From Opitutia bacterium UBA957 (lineage in GTDB: Bacteria; Verrucomicrobiota; Verrucomicrobiia; Opitutales; UBA953): a stretch of DNA of 21,475 nucleotides. Shown in pieces: positions 1-8,814 of this stretch. Within the stretch, counting starts at the first letter, position 1. Every line of letters begins with the position of its first letter. A model generated the notes under the pieces. The model was not told where the DNA came from. It saw only the letters and a program-made list of their open reading frames with translations, and searched no databases. A program made the position numbers and the translations under genes. The stretch lies in contig DBCN01000112.1 in the NCBI GenBank assembly GCA_002293065.1, forward strand, positions 3,729-25,203, read 5' to 3'.

Positions 1-1004
1 ACGAACCGTACGTCGCGTTCGAGCAGGCGACGCGCCAGGAGGCAGTTGGCGGCGTAGGAACCAGGTCGGGTGACCTCGGGACCGTAAGACGCGAGCGTGG
101 CCTTGGATTCGCTCGAGATGTCGGCGAGCTCGGGCACGGAGGTCTGCATGCGGTAGGCCATCTCGTAAGCCTTGATGCGGGTGATGGTCTCCGGGTCGGC
201 GATTTCCTTGGCCCGCTCGGCGTTCAGGGCGCTGAGGTCGTCGAGCAGTTCGCGGCGCTGGGCACCATCCACGCTGGGCGGGTTCTGGAGATAGAGGACC
301 GGATTGGCCCCGGGGCGAAGTCCGACCCCTTGATGATTGGACGGAAGGAAACCGCTGCCCCAGAGGCGCGAGAAGACCGGCTGGCCGGGGTTCTTGCCCG
401 TGCCTTGGGACACCATGGCGATGAACGCCGGCAGGTTGGCGTTCTCCGTGCCGAGGCCATAACTGGCCCAGGACCCCATGCTCGCGTACCCGGGCAACTG
501 GTTGCCCGTATTCATGAACGTGATCGCTGGGTCGTGGTTGATCGCCTCGGTGTGGAGGCTCTTGATGAAGCACAGTTCGTCGGCGACAGTCTGGAGGTGC
601 GGAAGCAGGTCGCTGATCCAGAGCCCGTTCTTGCCGCAGAGCTTGCCACCCTTGAGGGCGGGCGTGCACGGGTAGCTCGCTTGTCCGCTGGTCATGCCCG
701 TGAGCCGCTGCGTGCCCTTGATCGATGCCGGCAGGTCCTTGCCCGCCATCTGCTGCAGCATCGGCTTGTGGTCGAAGAGGTCGACGTGCGAGAGGCCGCC
801 GGACTGGAACAAGCAAAGGATGCGCTTGGCCTTGGGGGCGAAGTGCGGGAGGCCGGCGAGGCCGCCTTCCCGGGCGCCTTTGTTGGCCGCGAGCAGTTCC
901 GGGAAGAGCATCGTGCCCAGCGCGAGCCCGCCCACGCCGCGGGCGGTCTGCCCGAGGAAGGTGCGGCGAGTCAGGTGGTTGAGGCGTTCTTGGATCGGGT
1001 CCAT
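1..1004 (-). CDS. DUF1501 domain-containing protein, Tat-exported, C-terminus off the left edge
   Basis: The reading frame opens at an ATG at 1004 and stays open to base 1, so 334 residues are visible and the C-terminus is missing. The N-terminus carries a twin-arginine motif (RRTFLGQ, residues 13-19) followed by a Gly/Ala-rich hydrophobic stretch, so Tat export is likely. The body reads as a DUF1501 protein (alkaline-phosphatase/sulfatase-like fold): residues around LCLFQSGGLSHVDLFD, the KGTQRLTGM region, and LHTEAINHDPAITFMNTG are characteristic. The gene lies 3 bases after the stop of the PSCyt1-PSCyt2-PSD1 gene, on the same strand, so the two are almost certainly co-transcribed and translationally coupled; no Shine-Dalgarno is visible. 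This pairing is a hallmark of Planctomycetota and Verrucomicrobiota. The biochemical role of DUF1501 proteins is not established; a periplasmic partner of the haem protein is an inference. Confidence 0.93.
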   Translation of the reverse strand, partial: MDPIQERLNHLTRRTFLGQTARGVGGLALGTMLFPELLAANKGAREGGLAGLPHFAPKAKRILCLFQSGGLSHVDLFDHKPMLQQMAGKDLPASIKGTQRLTGMTSGQASYPCTPALKGGKLCGKNGLWISDLLPHLQTVADELCFIKSLHTEAINHDPAITFMNTGNQLPGYASMGSWASYGLGTENANLPAFIAMVSQGTGKNPGQPVFSRLWGSGFLPSNHQGVGLRPGANPVLYLQNPPSVDGAQRRELLDDLSALNAERAKEIADPETITRIKAYEMAYRMQTSVPELADISSESKATLASYGPEVTRPGSYAANCLLARRLLERDVRF

Positions 1005-1007
1005 GGC

Positions 1008-4000
1008 TTAGTTGCGGGTGACGGCTTCGCTGAGGTTGAGGAGGAGGGTGGCCACTTGCATCCAAGCGGCATGTTCGCCGGCGGGGATTTGGGCGTCCCG
1101 CGGAGATTCGCCGACGGAGAGCACGTTGACGGCGCGAGCCGCATCGCCGGCGTAGCGGGCGCGTTCGCGGGCCAGCGTCTTGGTGACGACGGTGAGTTCC
1201 TGCGCGGTGGGCTCACGCGAGACGACTTCGAGGAAGGCCCAACGGAGTTTCGCGGCATCATTACCGCCGCGCTTCGCCAGGCGTTCGCCCAGCGCGCGGG
1301 AGGCTTCCACGAATTGCGTATCGTTGAGCGTCACGAGCGCCTGAAGGGGCGTGGACGTATTGCCGCGGGTGACGGTGCAGACTTCGCGGTTCGGTGCGTC
1401 GAAGGCCACCATGTTGGCCGGCGGGGCGGTGCGCTTCCAATAAGTGTAGAGGCTGCGGCGGTAGAGTTTTTCGCCATGGTCTTGGACGAAGATCTGGGCG
1501 GTCGCTGGGGTGGAGCCGTAGTGGCTGACTTCGCGCCAGAGGTCGAACGGCGAGTAGGGGTTCACGCTGGGGCCGCCGACTTGCGGGACGAGGAGGCCGC
1601 TGGATTTGAGCGCGGCGTCCCGGATGATTTCGGCGGGCAAGCGGAAGCGGGGCCCGCGGGCCAACCAGGTATTGCTGGGGTCGGCTTCCTGATGCTTGGC
1701 CGTGGGCGCTGAAGAACGCTTATAGGCCTCGCTGGTGACGATGAGCGTGAGCAGTTTTTTGACATCCCAGCCGCTGCGGCGGAACTCGATCGTGAGGTTG
1801 TCGAGGAGCTCGGGGTGGCTCGGGTAGGCGCCTTGGAATCCGAAATCGGCGGCCGTCGTCACCAAGCCTTCGCCAAAGAGTTGCTTCCAGAATCGGTTCA
1901 CCGCGACGCGGGCGGTGAGCGGGTTCTCGGGCATGACCATCCATTGGGCGAGGCCGAGGCGATTGGCCGGGGCGCCCGCGGGCAGGGCAGGGAGTTTGGC
2001 GGGCGTGCCCGCGCTGACCTTCTCGCCGGGCTGCGAGTAGTCACCGCGGGTGAGGATGAAGGTTTCGCGGGGCTTCGCGGCGATGGCCATGATCATCGTC
2101 TGTTGCGGGTCCGTCAGCGACTTGAGGCGATGCTCGGCATTGGCGAGGTCGGTCCGGACGGGTTCCATGCCCTTGGATTTGGCGGCATAATAATCCCAAA
2201 GCTGGCGGCGTTGGGACTCGTTGCGCTGGGCGGCGGGGATGCCGATGAGGGTGATGATATCGGCAGGCAGGTCGGTCCCGTCATCGGTGCCCGTCACGGC
2301 GAAGAGCTGTCCTTGTTGCGGGACCTTGCCGCCCATCGCGAAGTAGACTTGGGTCGTGATGTAGGCCTGCTTATCGGCGGTGATCGGCTGGTCGAAGGTG
2401 AGGGTGAGATGCGGAGCTTCGTCCGACTTCAGGTCCGGCGACCAACCTCGGCGGGGGTGGAAGGCGCGCACGTCGATGGCCGGGAACTCCGGCTGCCACG
2501 AACTCGCCGTCACGCGGGCGAATTTCTGGAGCTTGTGGATGTTCACCTGGTCGCCGGCGACTTTGTCGGCGGTGACGTCGACCGCGCTGACGACGAAGTC
2601 GGCCTTGGAGACCGGAGCCTTCTTGCCGTCCTTCGCGTCCTTGGCCGGCTTGCCCTTGTTCGGGGTGAAGACGATTCGCAGACCGGTGATGGGCTCGGCA
2701 ATCTTGGGGGTTTCGCCGAGGATGTCGTAAGCGGCGCCACCGAGGCCTTTGAACGTGTTGCCCTCGACGGTGAAGCCTCCGCCGCTGTTCGGGGTCGAGA
2801 TCTTCAGTAGGTTGATGGGGTGGAGCTTCAGGCCGGCTTGGCGTTTGGCGAGCAGGGCTTTTTGTTCACCGACCCAGCGGGCGAGGGCGGCATCATCGGG
2901 CGTCGCCAATTTGAGCTTCAGGCCGGCGATGCGGTCGGGGAGGGTGGGGAGGTCGAGCGCCTTGAGGACGGTCTTCTTGTTGACCGAAGGTCCGGAGTTG
3001 TTGCCGGCGTTGCCGTCGAGCCCTGCGTCGCCGAGCGAATTGAAGTAGGCGAACATCTGGAAGTAGTCCTTCTGGCTGATGGGGTCGAATTTATGGTCGT
3101 GGCATTGCGCACACGCGAGGGTGAGTCCGAGCATGGCTTCGCCCAGCGTCTTCACGCGGTCGGCGTTGTAGTTCACGAGGTTCTCGGCCGGGATGGTGCC
3201 GCCCTCGTGCGTGTTCATGTTGTTGCGCTGGAAGCCGGTGGCGATGAGTTGGGCGTCGGTCGCGTTGGGCAGGAGGTCGCCCGCGAGCTGCTGCAGCACG
3301 AACTGATCGTAGGGCAGGTTGTCGTTGAAGGATTGGATGACCCAATCGCGCCAGAGCCACATGTTGCGCCCGCCATCGATGGAGAAGCCGTTGGTGTCGG
3401 CGTAACGAGCCGCATCCAGCCACTCGAGGGCCATGCGTTCGCCGAAGTGCGGGCTGGCGAGCAGGCGAGTCACCAGCTTCGAGTAGGCTTCGGGGTCCTG
3501 GCTGGCGACGAAGGCCTGCACTTCTTCCGCGGAGGGCGGCAGGCCGGTGAGGTCAAGGGTCACGCGGCGAATCAGCGTCGAGCGGTCAGCCGTAGCCGTC
3601 GGCGTGAGGCCCTTCTTCTTCAGCGTGTCGGAGATGAAGGCATCGATCGGATGGCCAGCCGCGGGCGCGGGGGTTTCCTTGGGAGCCGCAAAGGCCCAGT
3701 GTGATTCGTACTTAGCCCCCTGTTGGATCCAGGCCTTGATGGTCGCTTTGTCTTGGGCGCTGAGCTTCAGGTGCGACTTCGGCGGGGGCATGACGTCATC
3801 CGGGTCTTCGCTGATGATGCGTTGCCAGACCTCGCTCTTCGCCAGGTCGCCGGGGACGATCGGGGTGCCGCCTTTATGCTCACGCGTGGCTTCTTCCGGG
3901 AGGTCCAGGCGAAGCTTGGCCTTGCGCGACTTTTCATCGAAGCCGTGACAGGAGAAGCAGTTCTCGGAGAGGATCGGCCGGATGTCGCGATTGAAGGCTA

Positions 4001-4070
4001 AGGGAGTCTCGGCGGCCGTTAGGGTGAACGGCAGGAGGCTGAGCAGGAGGAGTCGGTGGACCGAGATCAT
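1008..4070 (-). CDS. PSCyt1-PSCyt2-PSD1 protein (planctomycete cytochrome c, DUF1549, DUF1553)
   Basis: A 1020-residue exported protein. I choose the ATG at 4070 because it starts directly on a signal peptide (MISVHRLLLLSLLPFTLTAAE); the frame extends upstream to a TTG at 4112, but that would put 14 polar residues before the leader. PSCyt1 (planctomycete-type cytochrome c) occupies about residues 22-110, with a haem-binding CFSCH at 38-42 and an MPPP segment near residue 94 that is the usual place of the distal Met. DUF1549 (PSCyt2) follows at about 140-350, with its own CAQCH at 320-324 just before the typical DHKFDPISQKDYF. DUF1553 (PSD1) fills the C-terminal third, including NRFWKQLFGEGLV. 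The linker between them is predicted to be beta-rich and is not recognised. It is the first gene of a pair with the DUF1501 gene. Such proteins are thought to sit in the periplasm and carry electrons, but no substrate is known. Family assignment is firm; function is inferred. Confidence 0.95.
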   Translation of the reverse strand: MISVHRLLLLSLLPFTLTAAETPLAFNRDIRPILSENCFSCHGFDEKSRKAKLRLDLPEEATREHKGGTPIVPGDLAKSEVWQRIISEDPDDVMPPPKSHLKLSAQDKATIKAWIQQGAKYESHWAFAAPKETPAPAAGHPIDAFISDTLKKKGLTPTATADRSTLIRRVTLDLTGLPPSAEEVQAFVASQDPEAYSKLVTRLLASPHFGERMALEWLDAARYADTNGFSIDGGRNMWLWRDWVIQSFNDNLPYDQFVLQQLAGDLLPNATDAQLIATGFQRNNMNTHEGGTIPAENLVNYNADRVKTLGEAMLGLTLACAQCHDHKFDPISQKDYFQMFAYFNSLGDAGLDGNAGNNSGPSVNKKTVLKALDLPTLPDRIAGLKLKLATPDDAALARWVGEQKALLAKRQAGLKLHPINLLKISTPNSGGGFTVEGNTFKGLGGAAYDILGETPKIAEPITGLRIVFTPNKGKPAKDAKDGKKAPVSKADFVVSAVDVTADKVAGDQVNIHKLQKFARVTASSWQPEFPAIDVRAFHPRRGWSPDLKSDEAPHLTLTFDQPITADKQAYITTQVYFAMGGKVPQQGQLFAVTGTDDGTDLPADIITLIGIPAAQRNESQRRQLWDYYAAKSKGMEPVRTDLANAEHRLKSLTDPQQTMIMAIAAKPRETFILTRGDYSQPGEKVSAGTPAKLPALPAGAPANRLGLAQWMVMPENPLTARVAVNRFWKQLFGEGLVTTAADFGFQGAYPSHPELLDNLTIEFRRSGWDVKKLLTLIVTSEAYKRSSAPTAKHQEADPSNTWLARGPRFRLPAEIIRDAALKSSGLLVPQVGGPSVNPYSPFDLWREVSHYGSTPATAQIFVQDHGEKLYRRSLYTYWKRTAPPANMVAFDAPNREVCTVTRGNTSTPLQALVTLNDTQFVEASRALGERLAKRGGNDAAKLRWAFLEVVSREPTAQELTVVTKTLARERARYAGDAARAVNVLSVGESPRDAQIPAGEHAAWMQVATLLLNLSEAVTRN

Positions 4071-4246
4071 GAGGGGTTCGTAATAGACAAGGGGGGCATC
4101 CTTGGGTTTCAAAGGAAAACCAAGGTCGAGGCCATAAAAACCATGTGGGGCGACACAGCGCTAAATGAGTGAGAAAGAAGTTTCCTGAGGAGTCCCTGAA
4201 CTTTGGGAGGCTGGACAGGTCTAAGGGCATCATCCACCTTGCCTCC
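4071..4246. promoter_or_regulatory. Divergent promoter region between the PSD1 gene and the PVC-type haem protein gene
   Basis: These 176 bases separate two large genes transcribed away from each other, so both promoters should lie here. I do not see convincing -35/-10 boxes for either direction. An inverted repeat is present at 4100-4125: a 10-base arm (ccttgggttt) and its complement with one mismatch, around a 6-base loop. It lies about 30 bases upstream of the leftward start and could be an mRNA hairpin or an operator shared by both genes. Neither start is preceded by a Shine-Dalgarno sequence. Confidence 0.45.
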
Positions 4247-7200
4247 ATGAATCCCGTCCGAGCTTTTTTGGTCTTGGCCCTTTGGGCGACGCAACTGACC
4301 TCTTTCGCCGCTTCCCAGCCGATCGACCCCCCGCCGGGTTCGTCGATCGTCCTCCTGGGTGGAGGGCAAGGTGAGCGCCTGTTGCGCTACCCGGCGTTTG
4401 AGGTCGAGCTCCAGCAGCGCTTCGCCGGCCGCAACCTCGTCATCCGCAACCTCTGCGACGATGGCGATACTCCTGGGTATCGCGATCACTCGGGCCGTAA
4501 CTCGCCTTTCGCCTACCCCGGTGCCGAAAAGTTCTACCCGCTCTCGAAGGCCAAGGACTTCTGGGGCTCCGGTCATGCTGGGGTTGGTTTCTCGCAGTCG
4601 CCTGATCAGTGGCTGGCCGGACTGAAGGCCGACGTGATCTTGGCTTGGTTCGGCTACGCGGAGTCCTTCAAGGGTCCGGCGGGTGTGGGCGCTTTCAAGG
4701 AAGAGCTCGATGGCTGGCTCGCGCATACCGCCAAACAAAAGTACAACGGTAAGGCGGCTCCCGAGGTCGTCTTGCTGGCGCCGTTGGCGTTGGAAGAGCG
4801 CTCCGCCCCGCAAGGTCCGCTGGGTGCTCAAGCGGTGAACGCGAACCTCGCGCTCTATGCGGCGGCCCTCAAGGAAGTCGCCGCCAGCCGCAACGTACGC
4901 TTCGTCGATTTGTTCGCCATTAGTCAGCAGCTTTATGCCCAGTCCAAGGCGCCGTTGACGCGTGATGGCATGACTTACGGCGAACAGGGCCAACAGCTCG
5001 TCGCCGCCAAGCTCGCCGCCGCGGTCTTTGCCGCCGGTTCCCCGCGTGGTGATGCCGCCGCCGTGGCCGCCGCGATCACGGATAAGAACTGGTATTGGGA
5101 GAAGCTCCATAAGGTCCCGAACGGCGTCCACGTCTTCGGCCGGCGGAATAAACCCTTCGGGCCGGACAACTTCCCGGCCGAGCTGGAGAAGCTCGACGAA
5201 CTCGTGCTCATCCGCGATCGCGCCGTCTGGGCGGCCGCGAAGGGCGAGAAGTTCGACGTCCCCGCCGTCGATGCGAAAACGCGCGCCTTGCCTGAGGTGA
5301 AGACGAATTATTCCTCGAGCAACACCAAGAACGGCTCGACGACTTACCTACCAGAAGTCGACGCAGTTAAGACCCTGTCCGTGCCGGAAGGTTATAAGGT
5401 CGAATTGTTTGCCTCCGAAGCACAGTTCCCCGACCTCGCCAACCCGGTGAAGCTGTCTTTCGACAACCGCGGCCGCCTCTGGGTCGCCACGATGCCGAGC
5501 TACCCGCAGTGGCGTCCGGGCGACGCCAAGCCGGATGACAAAATCTTGATCCTAGAGGATACGGATGGTGACGGTCGGGCCGATAAGCAGACCGTGTTCG
5601 CGCGCGGCTTGCATATCCCGCTGTCGTTTGAGTTCGCTCCCGAAGGTGTCTACATCCCACAGAGCAGTCACTTGGTGCTCTTGCGTGACCTCAACGGCGA
5701 TAGCCAAGCCGACCGTAGCGAGGTCATCCTGAGTGGCTTCGACGACCATGATACGCACCACGCCATCAGTGCCTTCCGGGCCGACCCTTCGGGCGCGTTC
5801 TACATGGCCGAAGGGACGTTCCTCCATAGCCACGTAGAAACGCCTTACGGCGTGGAGCGGAGCACCAATGGTGGGTTCTTCCGTTACTCCCCGCAGCGCC
5901 AGCAGCTTGAACGCACCCTGCGCGTCAGCATTCCCAATCCTTGGGGCATCGCCTTCGACGCCTTCGGTCAGGACTTCTTCGCCGACACCTCGGATCCGAA
6001 TGTCCGCTGGATGTCGCCGGCGTCCTTGTGGGTTCCCTTCGGCGAGTTCGCCCCGTTGCCACCTAATCTCATTCCGAATGCCCAGAAGGTCCGTCCGACC
6101 TCCGGCCTGGACTTCATCAGCAGCCGCCATTTCCCGGACGACGTTCAAGGCGACTTGATTATCAATAACACGATCGGCTTCCTCGGCACGAAGCAGCACG
6201 CGGTCGCCGAAGATGGCACGGGCTACAAACTGACGTTCCGGCAGAACCTGCTGCAGTCCAAAGACGGGAATTTCCGTCCGGTCTCGATGGAATTCGCTCC
6301 CGACGGCTCCCTGTATGTCGCCGATTGGCATAATGTGCTCATCGGCCACATGCAGCACAGCGCGCGCGACCCAATGCGCGACCACACCCACGGCCGCATC
6401 TACCGCATCACCTATCCCTCGCGTCCGCTCGTGAAGCCACCGCTCATCGCGGGTGCCTCCATTGAGCAGCTCTTCGCCAACCTCACGCTTCCCGAGGACC
6501 GGGCCCGTGAGCGCAGCCGACTCGAACTGCGCGGCCGCCCCGCCGCCGAGGTGCTTGCTGGTCTCCAGAAGTGGTTGGGCTCTTTGAAGTCCGACGACGC
6601 CCGCGTCGAACTCCACCAACTCCAAGGCCTTTGGGTCAGTTGGGGTCTCGATCAAGTCGACGTCGTGCTGCTCAAGAAACTTCTTCAGGCCAAGGACCAT
6701 CGCGTCCGCGCGGCCGCCGTCCGCGTCCTGCGCTACAATGGCCATCGCGTCGCCGAACAACGCGACCTGCTCCTCCGCGCCGCCAGCGATGCCCATGGCC
6801 GCGTCCGCCTCGAGGCCGTCAATGCCGCGACTTGGCTGGGCAAGGACTTCGGCTTGGCCGTCTTGGCGGAAGCCCGCAAGCAGCCGGAAGACGCGTGGTT
6901 GAAGCCCGTCTTCGCCGCCGCGGCGTCATACCTGAACGGCGGTTCGGTCGTCGCGGAGGCTGCCCCGAAGGCGGTGACCACCTTGACCGGCGATGCCAAG
7001 CGCCTCTTTGATCTCGGCGCGGAAGTCTACCGTCGGGAAGCGCATTGCATCACCTGCCACCAAGCCGACGGCCAAGGCCTCCCGGCGGCTCAGTTCCCGC
7101 CCATCACGAAGTCCAACTGGGTGAGCGGTAACCCGGAACGCCTGATTCGTTTGGTCATGCATGGCTTGATGGGGCCGATCGAGGTGAATGGCGTCAAGTA

Positions 7201-7411
7201 TCCCGGCCAGGTGCCGATGACGGCCTTCAAGGGGCTCACGGATGACGAGCTCGCCGGTGTCCTGACCTTTGTCCGTAACTCCTTTGGCAATCAGGCTTCG
7301 CCCGTGTTGCCGGCCCAAGTGGCCAAGGTGCGCGTCGCGACCAAGGACCGCGCCGGCTTCTATACGCCGGATGAACTCTTGAAGGAGTTCCCCGACGCGA
7401 AGAAGAAGTGA
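4247..7411 (+). CDS. PVC-type haem-binding protein: SGNH-like domain, beta-propeller, helical repeats, cytochrome c
   Basis: A 1054-residue exported protein. The ATG at 4247 is chosen because a signal peptide begins there (MNPVRAFLVLALWATQLTSFA); a GTG at 4169 would add 26 polar residues. Domains in order: SGNH/GDSL-hydrolase-like fold, about 30-270; a 'membrane-bound dehydrogenase' beta-propeller of the Pirellula/Verrucomicrobium type from about 377 (LSVPEGYKVELFASE) to about 750, containing calcium-loop-like DTDGDGRAD and DLNGDSQAD; an alpha-helical HEAT-like region, about 770-900; and a class I cytochrome c with CITCH at 934-938 and probable axial Met991 in GQVPMTAF. The SGNH segment lacks the nucleophilic Ser (GGGQGER in place of a GDS-like motif), and the usual C-terminal DxxH appears as DGMTYGE, so it is probably not an active esterase. 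The propeller resembles sugar dehydrogenases that donate electrons to a cytochrome, suggesting oxidation of an unknown carbohydrate in the periplasm; that substrate is inference. Confidence 0.93.
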   Translation: MNPVRAFLVLALWATQLTSFAASQPIDPPPGSSIVLLGGGQGERLLRYPAFEVELQQRFAGRNLVIRNLCDDGDTPGYRDHSGRNSPFAYPGAEKFYPLSKAKDFWGSGHAGVGFSQSPDQWLAGLKADVILAWFGYAESFKGPAGVGAFKEELDGWLAHTAKQKYNGKAAPEVVLLAPLALEERSAPQGPLGAQAVNANLALYAAALKEVAASRNVRFVDLFAISQQLYAQSKAPLTRDGMTYGEQGQQLVAAKLAAAVFAAGSPRGDAAAVAAAITDKNWYWEKLHKVPNGVHVFGRRNKPFGPDNFPAELEKLDELVLIRDRAVWAAAKGEKFDVPAVDAKTRALPEVKTNYSSSNTKNGSTTYLPEVDAVKTLSVPEGYKVELFASEAQFPDLANPVKLSFDNRGRLWVATMPSYPQWRPGDAKPDDKILILEDTDGDGRADKQTVFARGLHIPLSFEFAPEGVYIPQSSHLVLLRDLNGDSQADRSEVILSGFDDHDTHHAISAFRADPSGAFYMAEGTFLHSHVETPYGVERSTNGGFFRYSPQRQQLERTLRVSIPNPWGIAFDAFGQDFFADTSDPNVRWMSPASLWVPFGEFAPLPPNLIPNAQKVRPTSGLDFISSRHFPDDVQGDLIINNTIGFLGTKQHAVAEDGTGYKLTFRQNLLQSKDGNFRPVSMEFAPDGSLYVADWHNVLIGHMQHSARDPMRDHTHGRIYRITYPSRPLVKPPLIAGASIEQLFANLTLPEDRARERSRLELRGRPAAEVLAGLQKWLGSLKSDDARVELHQLQGLWVSWGLDQVDVVLLKKLLQAKDHRVRAAAVRVLRYNGHRVAEQRDLLLRAASDAHGRVRLEAVNAATWLGKDFGLAVLAEARKQPEDAWLKPVFAAAASYLNGGSVVAEAAPKAVTTLTGDAKRLFDLGAEVYRREAHCITCHQADGQGLPAAQFPPITKSNWVSGNPERLIRLVMHGLMGPIEVNGVKYPGQVPMTAFKGLTDDELAGVLTFVRNSFGNQASPVLPAQVAKVRVATKDRAGFYTPDELLKEFPDAKKK

Positions 7412-7480
7412 GATAGGGGATGGGGGATAGGGGATGTCCGTGGGCCTTGGCCGCGAGTGAGGCCCTATGCACCAGCAATG

Positions 7481-7592
7481 GGTAGGGGTGCGACTGCGTC
7501 GCATCCGTTCGTCTTCGGACGGAAAATACCCACCCGGTTGGCTATACTCACCATTATTCGGTCAACGGACGCGACGCAGTCGCGCCCCTACC
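7481..7592. repeat. REP/BIME-like inverted repeat pair
   Basis: Two 29-base arms in opposite orientation, 7481-7509 and 7564-7592, agree at 27 of 29 positions. Each arm begins (read outward-in) ggtagggg and contains a small palindrome, gcgactgcgtcgc, so each can fold by itself and the pair can fold together. The 54-base centre is unrelated to the arms. The arrangement is that of a bacterial interspersed mosaic element or small MITE. A diverged single copy lies at 8815-8869 on the other side of the neighbouring gene. No transposase or RAYT gene is in the window. Confidence 0.75.
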
Positions 7593-7711
7593 TGAGGAAA
7601 AAGAGCTGGGTGGATGAAAGGGGGCGGATTCTGGAAAGTTCCTTCATCAACCCCGAGGTAAAGCGTTAGGCTTGCGCTTGCCCAGGGTCATGGGTTCGCC
7701 ATCTTGGCGGC

Positions 7712-8734
7712 ATGCCTCTCAATCAGCCTCAGCCTGCTTCTCGTCGTGAATTCTTGGGCGCCGCCGCCTTCGCTTTGGCTGGCCTCGCCGCCATGAACGT
7801 GCGCCTCGGCGCGCAGGAGGCTCCGAAGCCTGCGCCCACGAAGCGTCCGCCCAATCCTTTCGTCTACAAGTTCAAGATCGGCGAAATCGAAGCCTTTTCC
7901 ATTAGTGATGGGCACATGCTCTTCCGGGAGGGCCTGAATCTCATGTGGCCTGAGGCTGACCGTCCCGTGATGAAGGACGTCATGGTCCTCAATCGCGAAC
8001 GCCTCGATGCGCTGCCGCTGTACGTCAACATCATGGGCCTCAAGATCGGGAACGAAGTCGCCCTCATCGATGCCGGTTTTGGTGAACGTCACCCCAATCC
8101 TAATTTTGGTTGGATGGCTGAGGGACTCCGTCAGGTCGGCGTCACGCCCGATCAGGTCGTCGCCGGCTTCCTCAGTCATTCGCACTCTGACCACCTCGAC
8201 GGCTTCGTCGATCGCGACAAGCCGGCGTTTCCGAACGCCAAGATCTACCTTCTGCAGGAAGAGTATGACTTCTGGCGCGGCCCGAACCCTGACTTCTCGA
8301 AGTCGAAGCGCGACAAGAAGCCCTTGCCCGGCATGGTGAAGACCGTCTGCAAGAATTTCGACATCCTCAAGGATCAGCTCGTCATCGTGAAGGACGGCCA
8401 GAAGCTCTTCCATGACGCGGTCGAGGTCATCGCGGCCCCTGGCCACACGGATGGCCACGCCTGTTTCGAAATCCGCTCCGGCAAGGAATCGCTCGTGCAC
8501 ATCAGCGACGTCGTTCACCACCACTTGCTCATGTTCGAGAACGTCGGTTGGACCGTCGCGATGGACCATGACCCCGAGACCGCCGTCAAGACCCGCAAGA
8601 AACTCTTTACCCGCATGGCCGCCAACAAGTCGCGTGCCTTCGGCTTCCACCTCCCGTGGCCCGGCATCGGCACCGTCGTCGCCAAGGGCGATCAGTACGC
8701 CTGGGTGCCTGAGCGCTGGAGCTGGGGCAGCTAG
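7712..8734 (+). CDS. MBL-fold metallo-hydrolase, Tat-exported
   Basis: A 340-residue protein of the metallo-beta-lactamase superfamily. The N-terminus has a Tat motif (SRREFLG, about residues 10-16) followed by an Ala-rich hydrophobic core and an AQEA cleavage region. The full set of metal ligands is present: HSHSDH (His156, His158, Asp160, His161), His245 in APGHTDGH, Asp266 in HISDVVHH, and His313 in GFHLPWPG. These should hold two metal ions, normally zinc, in the periplasm. The order and spacing match the broad group that includes quorum-quenching lactonases, organophosphate hydrolases and other esterases; the substrate cannot be told from sequence. It stands alone: about 300 bases of non-coding, repeat-bearing DNA flank it on each side. 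No Shine-Dalgarno is seen upstream of the ATG. Confidence 0.93.
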   Translation: MPLNQPQPASRREFLGAAAFALAGLAAMNVRLGAQEAPKPAPTKRPPNPFVYKFKIGEIEAFSISDGHMLFREGLNLMWPEADRPVMKDVMVLNRERLDALPLYVNIMGLKIGNEVALIDAGFGERHPNPNFGWMAEGLRQVGVTPDQVVAGFLSHSHSDHLDGFVDRDKPAFPNAKIYLLQEEYDFWRGPNPDFSKSKRDKKPLPGMVKTVCKNFDILKDQLVIVKDGQKLFHDAVEVIAAPGHTDGHACFEIRSGKESLVHISDVVHHHLLMFENVGWTVAMDHDPETAVKTRKKLFTRMAANKSRAFGFHLPWPGIGTVVAKGDQYAWVPERWSWGS

Positions 8735-8756
8735 GCCAGGCCAGGGCAGGGTTGCA

Positions 8757-8800
8757 GTGCAAAGGTGCAAACCGGCCTACGGCCTGTGCAAAGGTGCAAA
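8757..8800. repeat. 15-base direct repeat around a GC-rich hairpin
   Basis: The 15-mer gtgcaaaggtgcaaa occurs exactly at 8757-8771 and 8786-8800, a period of 29 bases. The 14-base spacer contains ggcctacggcc, which can form a short hairpin. Each copy is itself a near-repeat of gtgcaaa, and a further gtgcaa follows at 8802. It is too short to be a CRISPR array. Confidence 0.7.
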
Positions 8801-8814
8801 AGTGCAATGTATCG

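Noticed and set aside
330..1712. 460-codon plus-strand ORF across the DUF1501/PSD1 junction
   Set aside because: It crosses the boundary of two well-supported minus-strand genes and has no recognisable domain.
5552..6796. 414-codon minus-strand ORF opposite the beta-propeller region
   Set aside because: Shadow of the PVC-type haem protein gene; no motif and no independent start context.
8757..8806. Possible CRISPR-like direct repeat
   Set aside because: Only two 15-base copies, one 14-base spacer and no cas genes.
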